DNA of 64,000 nucleotides from Yamagishiella unicocca (Eukaryota; Chlorophyta; Chlorophyceae; Chlamydomonadales; Volvocaceae): the NCBI GenBank assembly GCA_003116995.1, contig BDSL01000014.1:806001-870000 (forward strand). Reading direction: 5' to 3'. Under the pieces are notes generated by a model. It made no database searches, was not told the DNA's origin, and saw only the letters and a list, made by a program, of their open reading frames with translations. Made by a program: the position numbers and the translations under genes. How positions within the stretch are numbered: position 1 is the first letter of the stretch; every line of letters starts with the position of its first letter. Positions 35,801-47,800 of the stretch are shown here, piece by piece.

Positions 35801-38800
35801 GTGCGCTACAGGTGTCACGTCCCAACGGCTAGGACAATAATCAGACTTGCAAGGTCACGAGCATGTTATTAATGCAAGGAGCGCGAGTGCATACTGTATC
35901 AATGGAATCATACGCATAATGATACCTTTCTGCCTGATGCTCGCTCCCGTCTTATCCGTTGCACGTGGCCCCCTTCCGCCCCCAGTTGGCCGCCCCGACG
36001 GTTGCTGCCGCTGAGGCGCCTGCTGATACCTCCACTACAGCCATCGACCACCTTGCCGAGGTCGCAGCCGCGGCTGCAGCTGCCGACGTCGCCGAAGGCG
36101 GGGTTAAGAAAGGCCGCAAACGCCGCAAGAAGAACGGGCCAGCGGCCGAGGAAGTGGAGGCAGAACAAGCGGCTGTGTCTGGAGAAAAAGAAAACAAGGC
36201 CCCGCCGCAGCAGCCTGGAGGATCCAAACGACCAAGACGAGGATCCGCCGCCGGCGTCGCCACCAGCACCGGGACCGAGGCCGGGGCCGCAGCGGTGGCC
36301 GCCAACCGCACAGGAACCGTTGGGCCCCTTCCCGATGGTGTCGGAGAGGTCGTGCTAGTCGTCGAGAACAAGACGCCAGTTGACAACACATATCAGTTCA
36401 GCAAAATCACCGGTAAGGTGTAATCCCGGTTTCCCAGGCAAAGGCACATGCTGGGCCGCCGCCAGTTATCGACCTCCCGCGATATGCAGTCCCCACAAGG
36501 AAGCGCGCAACCTGAAGTGCGGTATCCTCATTCCTGCTGCTTACATCACTGGTGCGGCCGTGTAGTGCGGTAGTGCGACATTCTTTGTTGGCACTGACTG
36601 GCACGACGTGCTACGCCTGCGACCCGGGCCTCATTTTGCGCTCTCCCGCAGGCGGCCTGACCCGCTCCGGAACCTACTTCCTGGAGTACTGCATGCTGCC
36701 TGAGCTCCCGCCGAGCTGTGACCCGGCGGGCGGCTCTGGCCCCGTGGCTGTGTGGAGCCGCACGGTGCTGTATGCCGCCGCGGGGCCAGCCGTGCGCTTT
36801 GAGCTGCGGGTAGGTGCGATGGCATGGCGAAACGGAGCGAGCTCTCGTGCCGACGCTGTGTGTGTGTATATATGTGCGCGCTGGGCGCCTTGGAAAACCC
36901 TGAAGGCTCCATGGCTGGCGTCGCCATTGACCCCTGTCGCCACCCCTCGTTTCCTTCGCGCTTCGCTTCCTTCCTTCCTTCGGCCGTCCGCCTCAGGGCG
37001 AGGCGCGCGCTGTGCTCGCTGCCAAGTCCGTTGCGCTGGGCGAGGTACTGCCGCCGCTGCAGCTGGTGTGCTACGACGCGCAAGACAACGAGGTGGCCCT
37101 GGCGTCAGGGGCGGCGTCAGGTAGGGGGACATCCCAGCACCGGAAGCAGATGCCCCCAAACGCAACCCCGGGGCGCAACCCAGGGGGCCCCTCAGCGCGC
37201 GGCGAGGTGCAAGCACATAATGTATCATCCCATTCACGGTCCATCACGGCGGGGCTGTAAGCGCGAGGGGCCGGTGCCGCGTTCGCTGTACCGACACGGG
37301 CTTGCCTGATCCCACGTGCTTTCCAACACGTGCAACGTTCCTACGTGGCGTTGAGGGTGAGCTGCGCTCTGTACCCTTGCCTGCAGGTCCCCCTGGCGTG
37401 GCCGTGGAGGTGGTGCGGCCCAGCGGGCCTGGAGCTGGCGGCGCCGGCGAGGCGGGAGCCTCCCAGGGCCTCGAACAGGTCCACATCGAGTGGCAGGCGG
37501 TGAGGCGACGGGGGCGCGACCCATGGGCCGCAATACAGCGTCGCTCTGTCCTCAGTAATGCCGTGATGCCGTGATACGTGCGGACTGCAGCACCTGCCCG
37601 CACGAGCGTTGCGGACACGTAGGGATTTTGGGCGCTGAAGGGAATATTTGTTTGCTTGTACGCCCCGTCACCACCATGACAGGTTCCCACACCCGAGGCG
37701 CTGGTCGTCCAAGGCCTGCGGCTGACGGGGTGCGGCCCCGGCAGCAGAGGCATGCGGCTGTTCGGCTCGGGCGGCCTTGTTGGCGACGGCGCGCAGGCCT
37801 CCATGGAGAGCTTCGACCGCACTCCCGGCGGCGGCCAGGACGCTAGCCGTGGCCGGGCGGCGGTGCCGGAGGTGGATTTGCAGCTGCGCATCTCCCTGCC
37901 CGACATGCCCGCCCAGGTAGGGGTCCGCGCATGTCCACTTTTGGTGGCGTCTAAAGACACCGGTTTGCGGGCAAGCCCCAAACCTTATGGGACATCCGCT
38001 GTACGGATGGCATCATCGCGGGCATAAGCGTAACAGGCCGTTGCCTGCCTTAAACCCCATAAACATCCATAGTCATGTATGTAACGGGCCCTTGCACGTT
38101 ACATCATCCCCCTCCTAAATGGCTGGTCGTCCCGACAGCCAACCAACCCTACTTCCACCGCCAGGGTCCGCCTCGCCTTAGATCTGCTGCTGGTGCTCCT
38201 CGTCCGGCCGCCCAGTGACCAAACCTTACACGGCCCCCAATCGCTATCCGCACGTGCGCTGCGCGCATTTTACATCCTCATGGCTTCTGCTGCACTCAAG
38301 TGCGCTACCCCACCCGTGCACCTACCGCCGCTACCCCGCAGGTCCTCCCCCTTAAGCTGCGGCCAGGGGCGCCCGCTGCGCTGCGGCTCCTGCCTGGCCA
38401 CCCATTCTCCTGCGAAGCCGGGGCAGGGGCTGTCGGCAGCTCCACAGCAGCCGCCCTCCAGCCGGTGTGCGTCATGAACGGCGAGGCGCTGCCGGAGTTC
38501 CAGGTACGTCGCGTCACAACGCGCGCACTGATTGTTACCAACCGCTAAGCCGCGACGTGTATGTCCGGCTCTAGCCTTCTGAGGTGCCCCCCGGGGGCTC
38601 TGTCCAGCTGCGCTAACGTCTGCAAGCGCTGCTATTCAGTGTACACCCAGTGCCTAACCACCGCTCATTCGTCCGCCTTACTCCGCGCGCCAGGTGCTGG
38701 TACTGGACGCCTGGGGGAATCCCACCGGCCCCTCCCCCGACCTGCCTGCAAGCCTGGAGCTGGAAGGGCCCATGCTGCAGCCCAACCCTGCCCCCTTCGA

Positions 38801-41800
38801 CATCGACGCCGGGGGCCTGGCGATCGTGCAGGGCGTGCGCGTGGCAGCGCCTGATGCCTCGGTTATCGGCGTCCGTCAGGTGGGTGGCCCGGGAGCTAGG
38901 GGCGCTGCGGCCACAACCCTACTCCCCTGGCCGCCTGTGACACTGACTCCTCCCCGGAGCGTCCTCGAGCCCTCGTGTGCGCACCTTGTCCCCACACGTA
39001 CGCGCACCTTCCGTTTCCCATACCGCACGTTCCTGCGCGGAGAGCGCGGCTGTCAAGTCCTGCGCCAATACACCCACCTCATCCGCGGCGTGTTTCGACT
39101 CAGTAAACGTATACCACCCGGCTGCTCGCAGGACGTGCGGCTGAGCATACGCTGCACCGCCCGCGGCGCTGGCCCTCGGGCCGCCCTAGAGGCGGCGCAG
39201 GCGGCGATCGCGGAGGCGGAGGCGGCCGCCGCAGCGGGAGTGGCTGGCCCTGCAGGCGACGCGCAAGGCTGGTCGCGACTGATGCTGCCGGTCGTGGTGC
39301 AGCCCTGCACACTGCCGGCTGGGCTCCAACTGCTCTACCAGGGGGAGGTGGGTGCTAGCCGAGGCAGCGGACACGGCCTGGGGTTGCGCCACCTCATACG
39401 GAGCCTTTTCACTCACGCATGGGGGAGAGGCTGCATCATCGCGCTTGCACAGTGGAGCTGACCGGCGTTTCTTGTCCCCTGTCCCCACCCCTCATATTTC
39501 CAGCTCCCACGCATCCCACCCCTTGCCCCGTCCTACTCGTCCATGTGACGCACCGTGTGCGGCGTGTGTAGCCATGCGAGGTGGGCCCGAGTGCGCTGGG
39601 GGACGGCCTCGCCGCGCTGCTGCGCGGCGTGCCTGCGGGCAGCCACCTGAGCGGCCTGTCGCTGGCGCTGCTGGACGAGGGCGGCAGGCCCGCAGAGCCC
39701 GGGTTCAAGGGTGAGCAGTGAGCAGGGCCGTAGGTAGTGGGGTCACGGACTGCGCCGGCTCATGCGCGATGGGCGCGCGTGCTGTATGTGCCCCACGGCT
39801 TGTCCCCCCCCCGTCCTTGCAACCTGCCTGTAGCAGCTGACGCGCACCTCCTTTTGGCGTGCCTGGTGTCAGGCAAGCTGCAGGTGTCGTGGACCAAGGG
39901 CACCAAGAAAGTGAACGTGACGGAAGTGGGCGCGAGGCTGGAGCTGCCCCCGCTGCCCGTACGGGAGCAGGTGCGGCGGCGGACGTGGATGGGCGCACGC
40001 GCGGTTGCGGTTGCGGTTGCGCTCTTCCGCCGCGTTGCGGCTGCGCGCTTCTACCGACCGCGCCCAACAACCCGCGTTGGGCACCGCTTATCAAGTTTTG
40101 TGGTAATAATAGGTCGCTCACGACGACTAGCGCCTGCTGTCTTGCAGTCCTGCTGCTGCTTTGCCAGGACGGGCCGGCATATTCGGCGGATCCCAAAGTT
40201 GCTCCAACCCAAATCCAACCCCACGGCTGCCCCAGGTGGGAGGCGACCCGCAATGCGCCTGGGTCCGCTTCGTGGGTGACGGGCCGCTGCTGTCGGGCAC
40301 CACGTTGGAGACCTCGCTGGAGGTAGTGACGGCCGCCGGGCCGCCCGCCTCCTGGGGCGTCAGCGTGGTCGATGGCGCTGGCGGCGCCAACGGCGGCGGC
40401 GGGGGCGGCGGGGCGACCAGCCAGACTACCGAGAACCTGGGCTTCGTGGCATGCGGCGCGCTGCTGTGCCTGGAGATAGAAGCCCACGACGCGCATGGCA
40501 ACAGGTAGCGTTGGGCAGTTCCTCAAGCTCGCAAAGATTTAGTTCAAGGCTTTCGCTATTGGTTTCGGGTGTCCTGGAGCGCACGGTTGGCCGCGACATG
40601 GCGCCCCTGCAGCTCCGACAGGCCACCTCCACAGGTTTGCCGGTAGGCAGTCCCAGTGCTCCCGCATGCGCCCACAGAATTGGTGTCCGACGACCATGCG
40701 CCACCTATCCTGTCCCGTCGCGTAAAACGGTTTTTACAAACCCCCCCGCCCCGCGATGGTGCTGGGGCCCTTGCCCGATTCGCTCCTGTCACCTCAATAC
40801 AGGTGTGCCGCCTGGGCAGGTTCGGGACCGCGCCCGACGCCGGAGGTGGTGCCCAGCCGGGAGCAGGGGGACGCCCCGCTGTTGTACGACACAGCGGAAT
40901 GGGTGTGCGGCTGGGACATGTCGCAGGTGCGGTGCTGCGGTGCTGGTGCGGGCGAAGCTGCGGGAGGTGCTCGGGGCCACTGGTCTTTCACCCGTGCCGG
41001 TGTGGCTCATACGAACCCTCGGATTTGGTGTGCCTTGCTGGGGGGTTCCGTGCCGAACACCCGCGAAAACCCCCTGAGTAATGCGTGTGCGCACGCTACC
41101 GCCACCACCAGTGTCCGCACGCTCCATCTGACGCCGTCTGATCTCCCCTCCCCCTTCCCTTGCTGCGCTGCGAGCACAGCAATCGGGCTGCGAGGTTTAC
41201 CACGTGCGGCTGGCCCTGGGCGGCAGCGTGGGGCCCGTGAAGCTGGTGGTGCGGGACACGCAAGGCCCGGGAGGCGAGTCCCTGCTGCAACCTGACGAGC
41301 TGCCCGTGGAGCTGCAGCCAGGTGGGCGTCAGCTTCTTTTCACCTGGCTGGCGGGTCGCGCGCGTGCACTGGGGCCCTCACCTCACCTCACCTCACCCAT
41401 GTGGCACACGTGCGAGCACGAAACGAGGGCTTGCACCAGACGCCCCTTTCGCCAGACGCCCCTTGCACCACGCGCCCATCCCCATCGCCCTGTGCCGCAC
41501 CGGCCTGCAGGCCGGCCCACCACGCTGGCCTTCGACGGGCCGCAGCAGCTGCAGTGCGGCACGCGGGGCTGCCTGGGCGACCTGCGGGTGCGCGTCACGG
41601 ACGACTGGGGCAACCTGGTGGAGCACGTCAGCCTCGGCGGCAGGGGCAACAAGGAGGGGGCGGGGCTGGACGTGACGCTGCAGACGAACGCAATCGCGAC
41701 GGACGGCTCCGGCAACGCCGCCAAGGTCGCAGTCGCCGGAAGCAACAAGGCCAAGGTGGGGTCAGGGAGCTATGTATCCTGTATTCCACAACTCGTAGAG

Positions 41801-44800
41801 ATACGATGTTAAAATACCCGTTAAGAAAACCCGTAAGGGGATGTAAAATACTCGGAAGCCGGGCGCGAGGGCCTGTAGAGAGTCGCGGCGCGTCACGGTC
41901 TGGAGTGGTGTACCGTTTGATGGCGGTGTCGGCACATCGCGCATGGACGTGTCTAAAGCACCCAAGGCGGCGTTCTCGCATGTTGGTTGGAGGGCGGAAT
42001 ACACGACGCCGTCGAAGCGCTTGGCCGTCCTGGTTCATGGCGCGATGCAGGTCATCAAGGGCGGAGCAACCTTCCGGGACGTCAAGGTTGAGGGCGAGCC
42101 GGGCTCGTACGCCCTGCGAGTGGGCTCCGCCTCGCGGAAGGTCGCGCTGCGGGAGGCCACGCTGGCGGTGGAGGTGCGTTGCAGGGAAGCGCGGGCCTGC
42201 AGCGCAGCACCTCACACACGCGCACAACTGTCCGTCCCACCCAAGCCCTCACCGCCATTGTTGTATCATGGGCGCTACGAGGATGGGTCGAGGACGGACA
42301 TCCGCTTGCAAGGCCTCGTCTGTAAGGCGTAGTGCAATAGCCATCTGCACAGCGCCGCGCCCCGCCCCGCCCCGCGCAACCATACTGGGAGCCGCTTGCG
42401 GCCACTCGACGGACGTCCTGCCCCGCAGGCATCTATCCAGTGCGCCAAGTAGGCGGCAGGGCAGCCGTGTCTCCAGCGCCTTTGGGGCCTCCGCGACCTA
42501 CAGCACTGCCGCGCGGTCATTACCCCATGCGTCCCTTGTGCCCCATGCATCGCGCAACCCATCCGATCCGTCTCACGCATCGTGCGCGGCCCTCGTGCTG
42601 CTGCTGCTTTATTTTTGCTCGCAGGTCGTCGCCCAGAACCTGGTACGGCACGTGGCGGTCGCGCCGTGCAGCCTTCCGCAGGAGCCCCTGGAGCCCGGGT
42701 CGCATCTGGAGCTGCAGGTCGAGGTCACCACGGAGGACGGCAAGCCGCTGCCGTACGAAGCCGCGACCGCGGGGCTGTCGCTCCGGCTCAAGGCGCCGTC
42801 GGCGGAGGCCGCCGGCGCCGCGAAGGGCGACGCCAGCGGCGCGGCGGGCGTGATCGGCGGCGGCGCCGGCGGCGGCAACAGCGCGGCAGCGTGCACGGTT
42901 GTCCTGAAGCCGCAGCCGCCAGATGAAGAGGCGTCGCCGAGCAGCAGGTCGTTGTGGACGTTCACCACCCCGGGGGCTCTCGTCGTGTCGGGAGAGTACT
43001 CAGTAACGGCCGAGTACGTCGAGCTCCGGCCTGAGCTGGCGAGGTGAGAGTGCCACCTCCTGTGTGCTAAGCTGCCGCTTCGCGCCATTTTCGCCCGAGA
43101 TACGGCCAATCTGAGCGGGATTGAGCGGGACGGGGTACATTTGAAAGCTGCGGTTTGGCCATTGGCGCGCGCGCCTGTCACGTGCACCGGGTCGGAACTC
43201 GGAAGCCGAGCGTCGTTGCACTTTTGGCGCGGGTTTATGCACGGTCTCGGACATGTCAAAAGCATATTATGCAATGCGCATCATTGCATAGTTACCGGTG
43301 GTTCTCGCCGGGTACCTGATTGAGAGGGACGCAACGCCAGCTGCGGGGTCGACTGTTGATAGTAGGTACATCGATTGCGAGGTGGGAAAGGAGATACACT
43401 AGCTTTCGCGGCAAAGGCCGTAGTAGGCGCATCGCGATACCTGTCGTGGCACGACAGCAGCGCATATGGCTTATCCTCTCTTCCACTCATAAAGGCGCTG
43501 AAACCACCCTGGTGTGCCGACCCCGCGAACCATCGCCCGCAGGAATCTGCCGAAGGCCGAGCTAAGCGTGCGCAGCGTCAGCCACGTGCTCGAGCTCCTG
43601 CCTGGCCCTCCCGTGCGAGCCACCCTAGAGCAAGATTCCCGCGCGGCCGCCGCTGCCGCCGGCCCGCTCACGGTCACCAACGGCGGCGACGTGCGCGGCC
43701 GCACGCTCTTGTCATCCGCCGCCGTACAGCTGCGCGACGAACATGGCAACGCGGTGGCGCTCGACGGCGTGCACGTGCGGTGGTTGCTGGGCTGGCCGAG
43801 CGCGGGGGAGGGCGCAGGCTGCGAGGGGGACCCGGGGCCGGCACGCCCGTCGGCCGCCAACGCGGGAGCAGAACTACCGGCGCTGCAGGTGCGGGATGCG
43901 CGCCGCCTTTTCGCCCCCCGCCCCGTGGGTCCCGCCGGCTAGTTGTCTGCCCTTCGTTTCCTATGTCGTGCAACGGATCTCCTCGCCGCCCCCCCCCTGG
44001 GACCCGCACGTACTGTCATGCACGTCAGCATGGGCATGGCATGGCTCTAGCCTGGACGTGTGCTGGATACGACCGCCTGCATGCAGATGCAGCCAGGAAC
44101 TCCAGCCGCCACCAAAAGCGAAACTCCTGCGACCCCGCCTCGCCCTAACCATGCGCCCCCACGCGCCCCCTCCACCGCCGCGTCCGCTGCGCGCAGGGAG
44201 GCAGCGGTGACGCGCCGCGTGTGGTGGGGGCGCTGACGGACGCCCGCGGCCGCGCCTTCTTCCGCGAGGTTGCGGTTGCAGAGGGCACCGGCAGGGTCGG
44301 CTCGAGCCGCGACGGCGGTGACGGACTGGTGAGCGGAGGGGCCGCGGACCCTGCAGTGATCCGACCCATAGGTGCCGAGCACTGCGGCCGCTGCCTGCTG
44401 CCCGGTCCAGTCCTGCCTGCGGTTCGTGCGCGGATATCCCTGTGCTATGCTGTGCTGTGCTGTTTGTTAGACAGCCGCCCATCATATGGGCGGGAGCGTT
44501 CGCGCCTCTCACACCTTCCTGTCGCCCCGCCTGTCCCTCACCCGCGCTCCACAACGGGCCCTTAGGCGCTCCACCTAGAGCTGCGGCTGCAGGCCGCACT
44601 GCTGACCGGCGGCAGTGCCTCCCCCGGCGGCAGCAGGGGCTGGCGCTCCTGCTGGTCCGTGCCGGTGGTGTTCTCGGACGACGCGGCGCGCGCCGCCACG
44701 CTGCAGCGCCTGGGCGCGCGGCGGGAGGCGCTGGTGGCCGCTGTGGCACGAAAGGAGGAGGCCAAGGGCGATGCGGACAGGTGCGCGGTTGGCTAGCCGG

Positions 44801-47800
44801 GGTTTTCGCCGTTGGGTGAACGCGGCGCGCGGGCGGCCATGGAGGACTGCGCGACGGTGGGAGAGCAGCAGCTTGCGTGATGGGTTGTTGCGGCATCCGT
44901 GGGTGTGTGCCCAGGCCGGCGCAGGTGAGCCGGTCTTGTCCGCACTGGTGGCGGCGCGGGGCATCGATGACGAGGTTTAGCCGCAGGCAGCTGTGTAAGC
45001 CGGTCCATCGCTCCTGCGGGCCGGCACACACGCCCACGCCTATGCACGCGAGCCCAACCGGCGCCGGCCTTGCGACTGTCCGCGCAGGGCTCTCGACGTG
45101 GCTGCGCGGATAGCGCGACAAGCCCGGGCGGAGCTCGAAGAGCTCGCGCATCGGACAGGTGGGTTGGGCGCGTGTGTGTAAGGAGGGGGGGCCTCGCGGC
45201 CTCGCCTAGCGGTTAGTCATGCCACGCACGCCAACACACGCCCCACAGCCTCATGTCCACCGCATGCACACACAAAAAAGCAGTGCACGGCTGCCACCTT
45301 CTGCAGCCTGTAGTACCCTGATCATCTTGAGCCACCCGGCATTCCAAGCACAGTCCATTCCAAGGACAGTCCATTCCAAGCGCAGTCCGCGCCCGTTCCG
45401 TGCCGCAGGGCCTGGGCTGCCTGTCCGGCCGCAGAGCAGCGCTGAGGCCCGGGAGCTGCTGCACCGCCTGCGTGACCAGCACCAGCGCGCCATGTCCGCC
45501 TCGCAGCAGCGCAGGGACACCGTCGCCGCCAGGTCCGCGCAGTCCCGCAACCCGCCGCCCACCGTATTACCTCGCGATTCCTGCGGCGTGCAGAGGCGGG
45601 CTTGGGGTACCATGGGCTCGAACCCGAGGAAGAGGGTAAACGGAAGCTAAAATTGGTTGGTGCATGTCATTAGGACACAGCCCGAGTATTGCGTTGCGTG
45701 TTGTGACCTGGAGGTTTGACCTCACTGTGGACGGAATGACAGACGCGTGCCCTAAGCTGTTTCCCTCTTGGCCCGTCGCTCTGCCGTGAGTGCAGGTTCG
45801 GCCCTAGCACAAGCGGCGTGGTGATGGCCCTGAACCGCTGCCTGGCTGCCCCCGAAGGCCAGGGGGAGGTCGTGGGCGTGATCGCGCAGCTGGCGACGGT
45901 GGACAACTCGCACCTGTCGGCGTTGCTGTCCGCGGCCTTTTCGTCCACGTTACAGGTGGATTGGTGCGCAGGGACACCACTTGCCTTCCTTACCCGTTAC
46001 GTATCCGGGTCGGTGTGTCCAGGTTGGTTTCAGGGCTACCGTTTTCCAACACAACAACTACCATTTCGCCACGGTTTGACCCTCTTGAGTGCCCGCTGCC
46101 GTACCCTCCTGCACTGGTCCTCCCATCCACCAACACCACCAACACCACCACCTGCCTGCACACCGACACTAACACGACCGCCCTCTGCCTGGTGGTTGCG
46201 AACCTGGCCATCTCCCAGCGAGCGCGTTCCCGGCATCGCACCAACACACACCTAGCCTTCCCACCTAGCACCCCTTAGCCCTTACATCTCACCACATAAC
46301 TCGCCCCGCCACGCTTCCCATGCTCCCAGATCCTGGTCGTTCGAACGTTCGAATGCATCAAGAGGCTCCGCGACATGCTCACCGCCAACCGCAACCAGCT
46401 GCCCTCCATGCTGGCAATTAACATGGTGCAGGTGGGGCTTGCTAGGAGAGGCTCCGCGGTCCCGACCCCGGGACGAGACTTTTGGGCGGGGGGGCCCCTG
46501 CGAGGGTATCCCTGGCGGGGGGCGGCGACTCCCTGGTATTCCTGGTATCTAAAACCCTGTAGTCATCCATCCCGCATCCACGGGGCCGCAGCCAGGCTTC
46601 ATCGCAGAGAGCCACCCCGCAGGTCCCCCAAACTGGGTTGTGGGGCAGTGTCCTAGACATGTTACTGTGGTTTGCCTTGACGTCCACCTTCACGCCTGTC
46701 GCTACTCTCTCCTCCCTTGCCTTGGCCGCCGCAATGCAGGGCTTTACGGGGGACGGGGGCCGGCAGGCGGCGGAGCTGGTGGCGGCCATGCGCAATGTCG
46801 GCCAGGAGGCGCGCGAGCTGCAGGCGGCAGCGTGCGATGGAGTGGACCCGCCACTGCCCATGCTGCTGCCGCACACGCGAATGCTGATGGGCGCGACGCA
46901 AGGTACGCGACCCAGCCGCCCAGCGTGTGCGCCGCTCCCTTTCCCTTGCATGAGCGCCTCCCGCTGCCTCGCCAGCAACGCCGCATCTTCCTCGGCACCA
47001 AGCAAGGCATAGGCACGAGCGAATACCTCTAAGTTTGCAATGCGGATACCGGGTAGTGATGGTGGACTGGATATCGGGTAGTGATGGTGGACTGGATACC
47101 GGGTAGTGATGGCGGACTGGATATCGGGTAGTATGCTGATGTGCTGATCTACTCCGCCGGTCGTAACTTCCTGCTTGGGAGATGGACGAAGGGAGGGCCA
47201 TCTCGGGCACAGCCGCGGCGCTGTGAGAAATGGCTGGGCGGCCGGCCCGATCGGGGCATGGCTTTACGTGACTCTCCGCGTCTTTCCGCAGCGGCGCTGC
47301 CACCGCCAACGTTGCGTTCGTCGTCCCGCACCTGCAGACCGCGTCCGCTCCGCCGCTGGCGCCGGCCCGGCCGTGGACGAGTGGCCTCACGGCTGCCTGG
47401 GTTACGCCGTCAACCTAGTGCGGCCGGTGGTCCGGGGCCACCGCTGCACCATATTCTACAGCCAGCTCGGCCGCACGCTCGTATTCGAGACACTAGACCA
47501 GGCGGCGGCTTACCGGACCTTCGTCGTCCAGGTACGAGCGGGAAGGCGCGCGCACAGGGACTACAGCACTCGCACTCGCGCGTGGCCGGCAGAGCCCAAC
47601 CGGTGTATACATGGCGCATAACGTTGTGCAACTTGAGAGCATGATTTTCGATGCAGCCGCAAACGCTCGGAAAAGTGCTCAGCCAGCTGTTGCGCTAGCT
47701 ACCACCATACTGTCAGCCGTGACTGTCGCGTGCATGCACGCAGTGCTCCCACGACGCCCTTGCTCGACGCACTTGATCGCTCGTCTGACGCACCCGCAGG

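Noticed and set aside
41401..43047. 548-codon plus-strand open frame
   Set aside because: It reads through introns of the SMCHD1-like gene; only 42625-43043 is a genuine exon in this frame.
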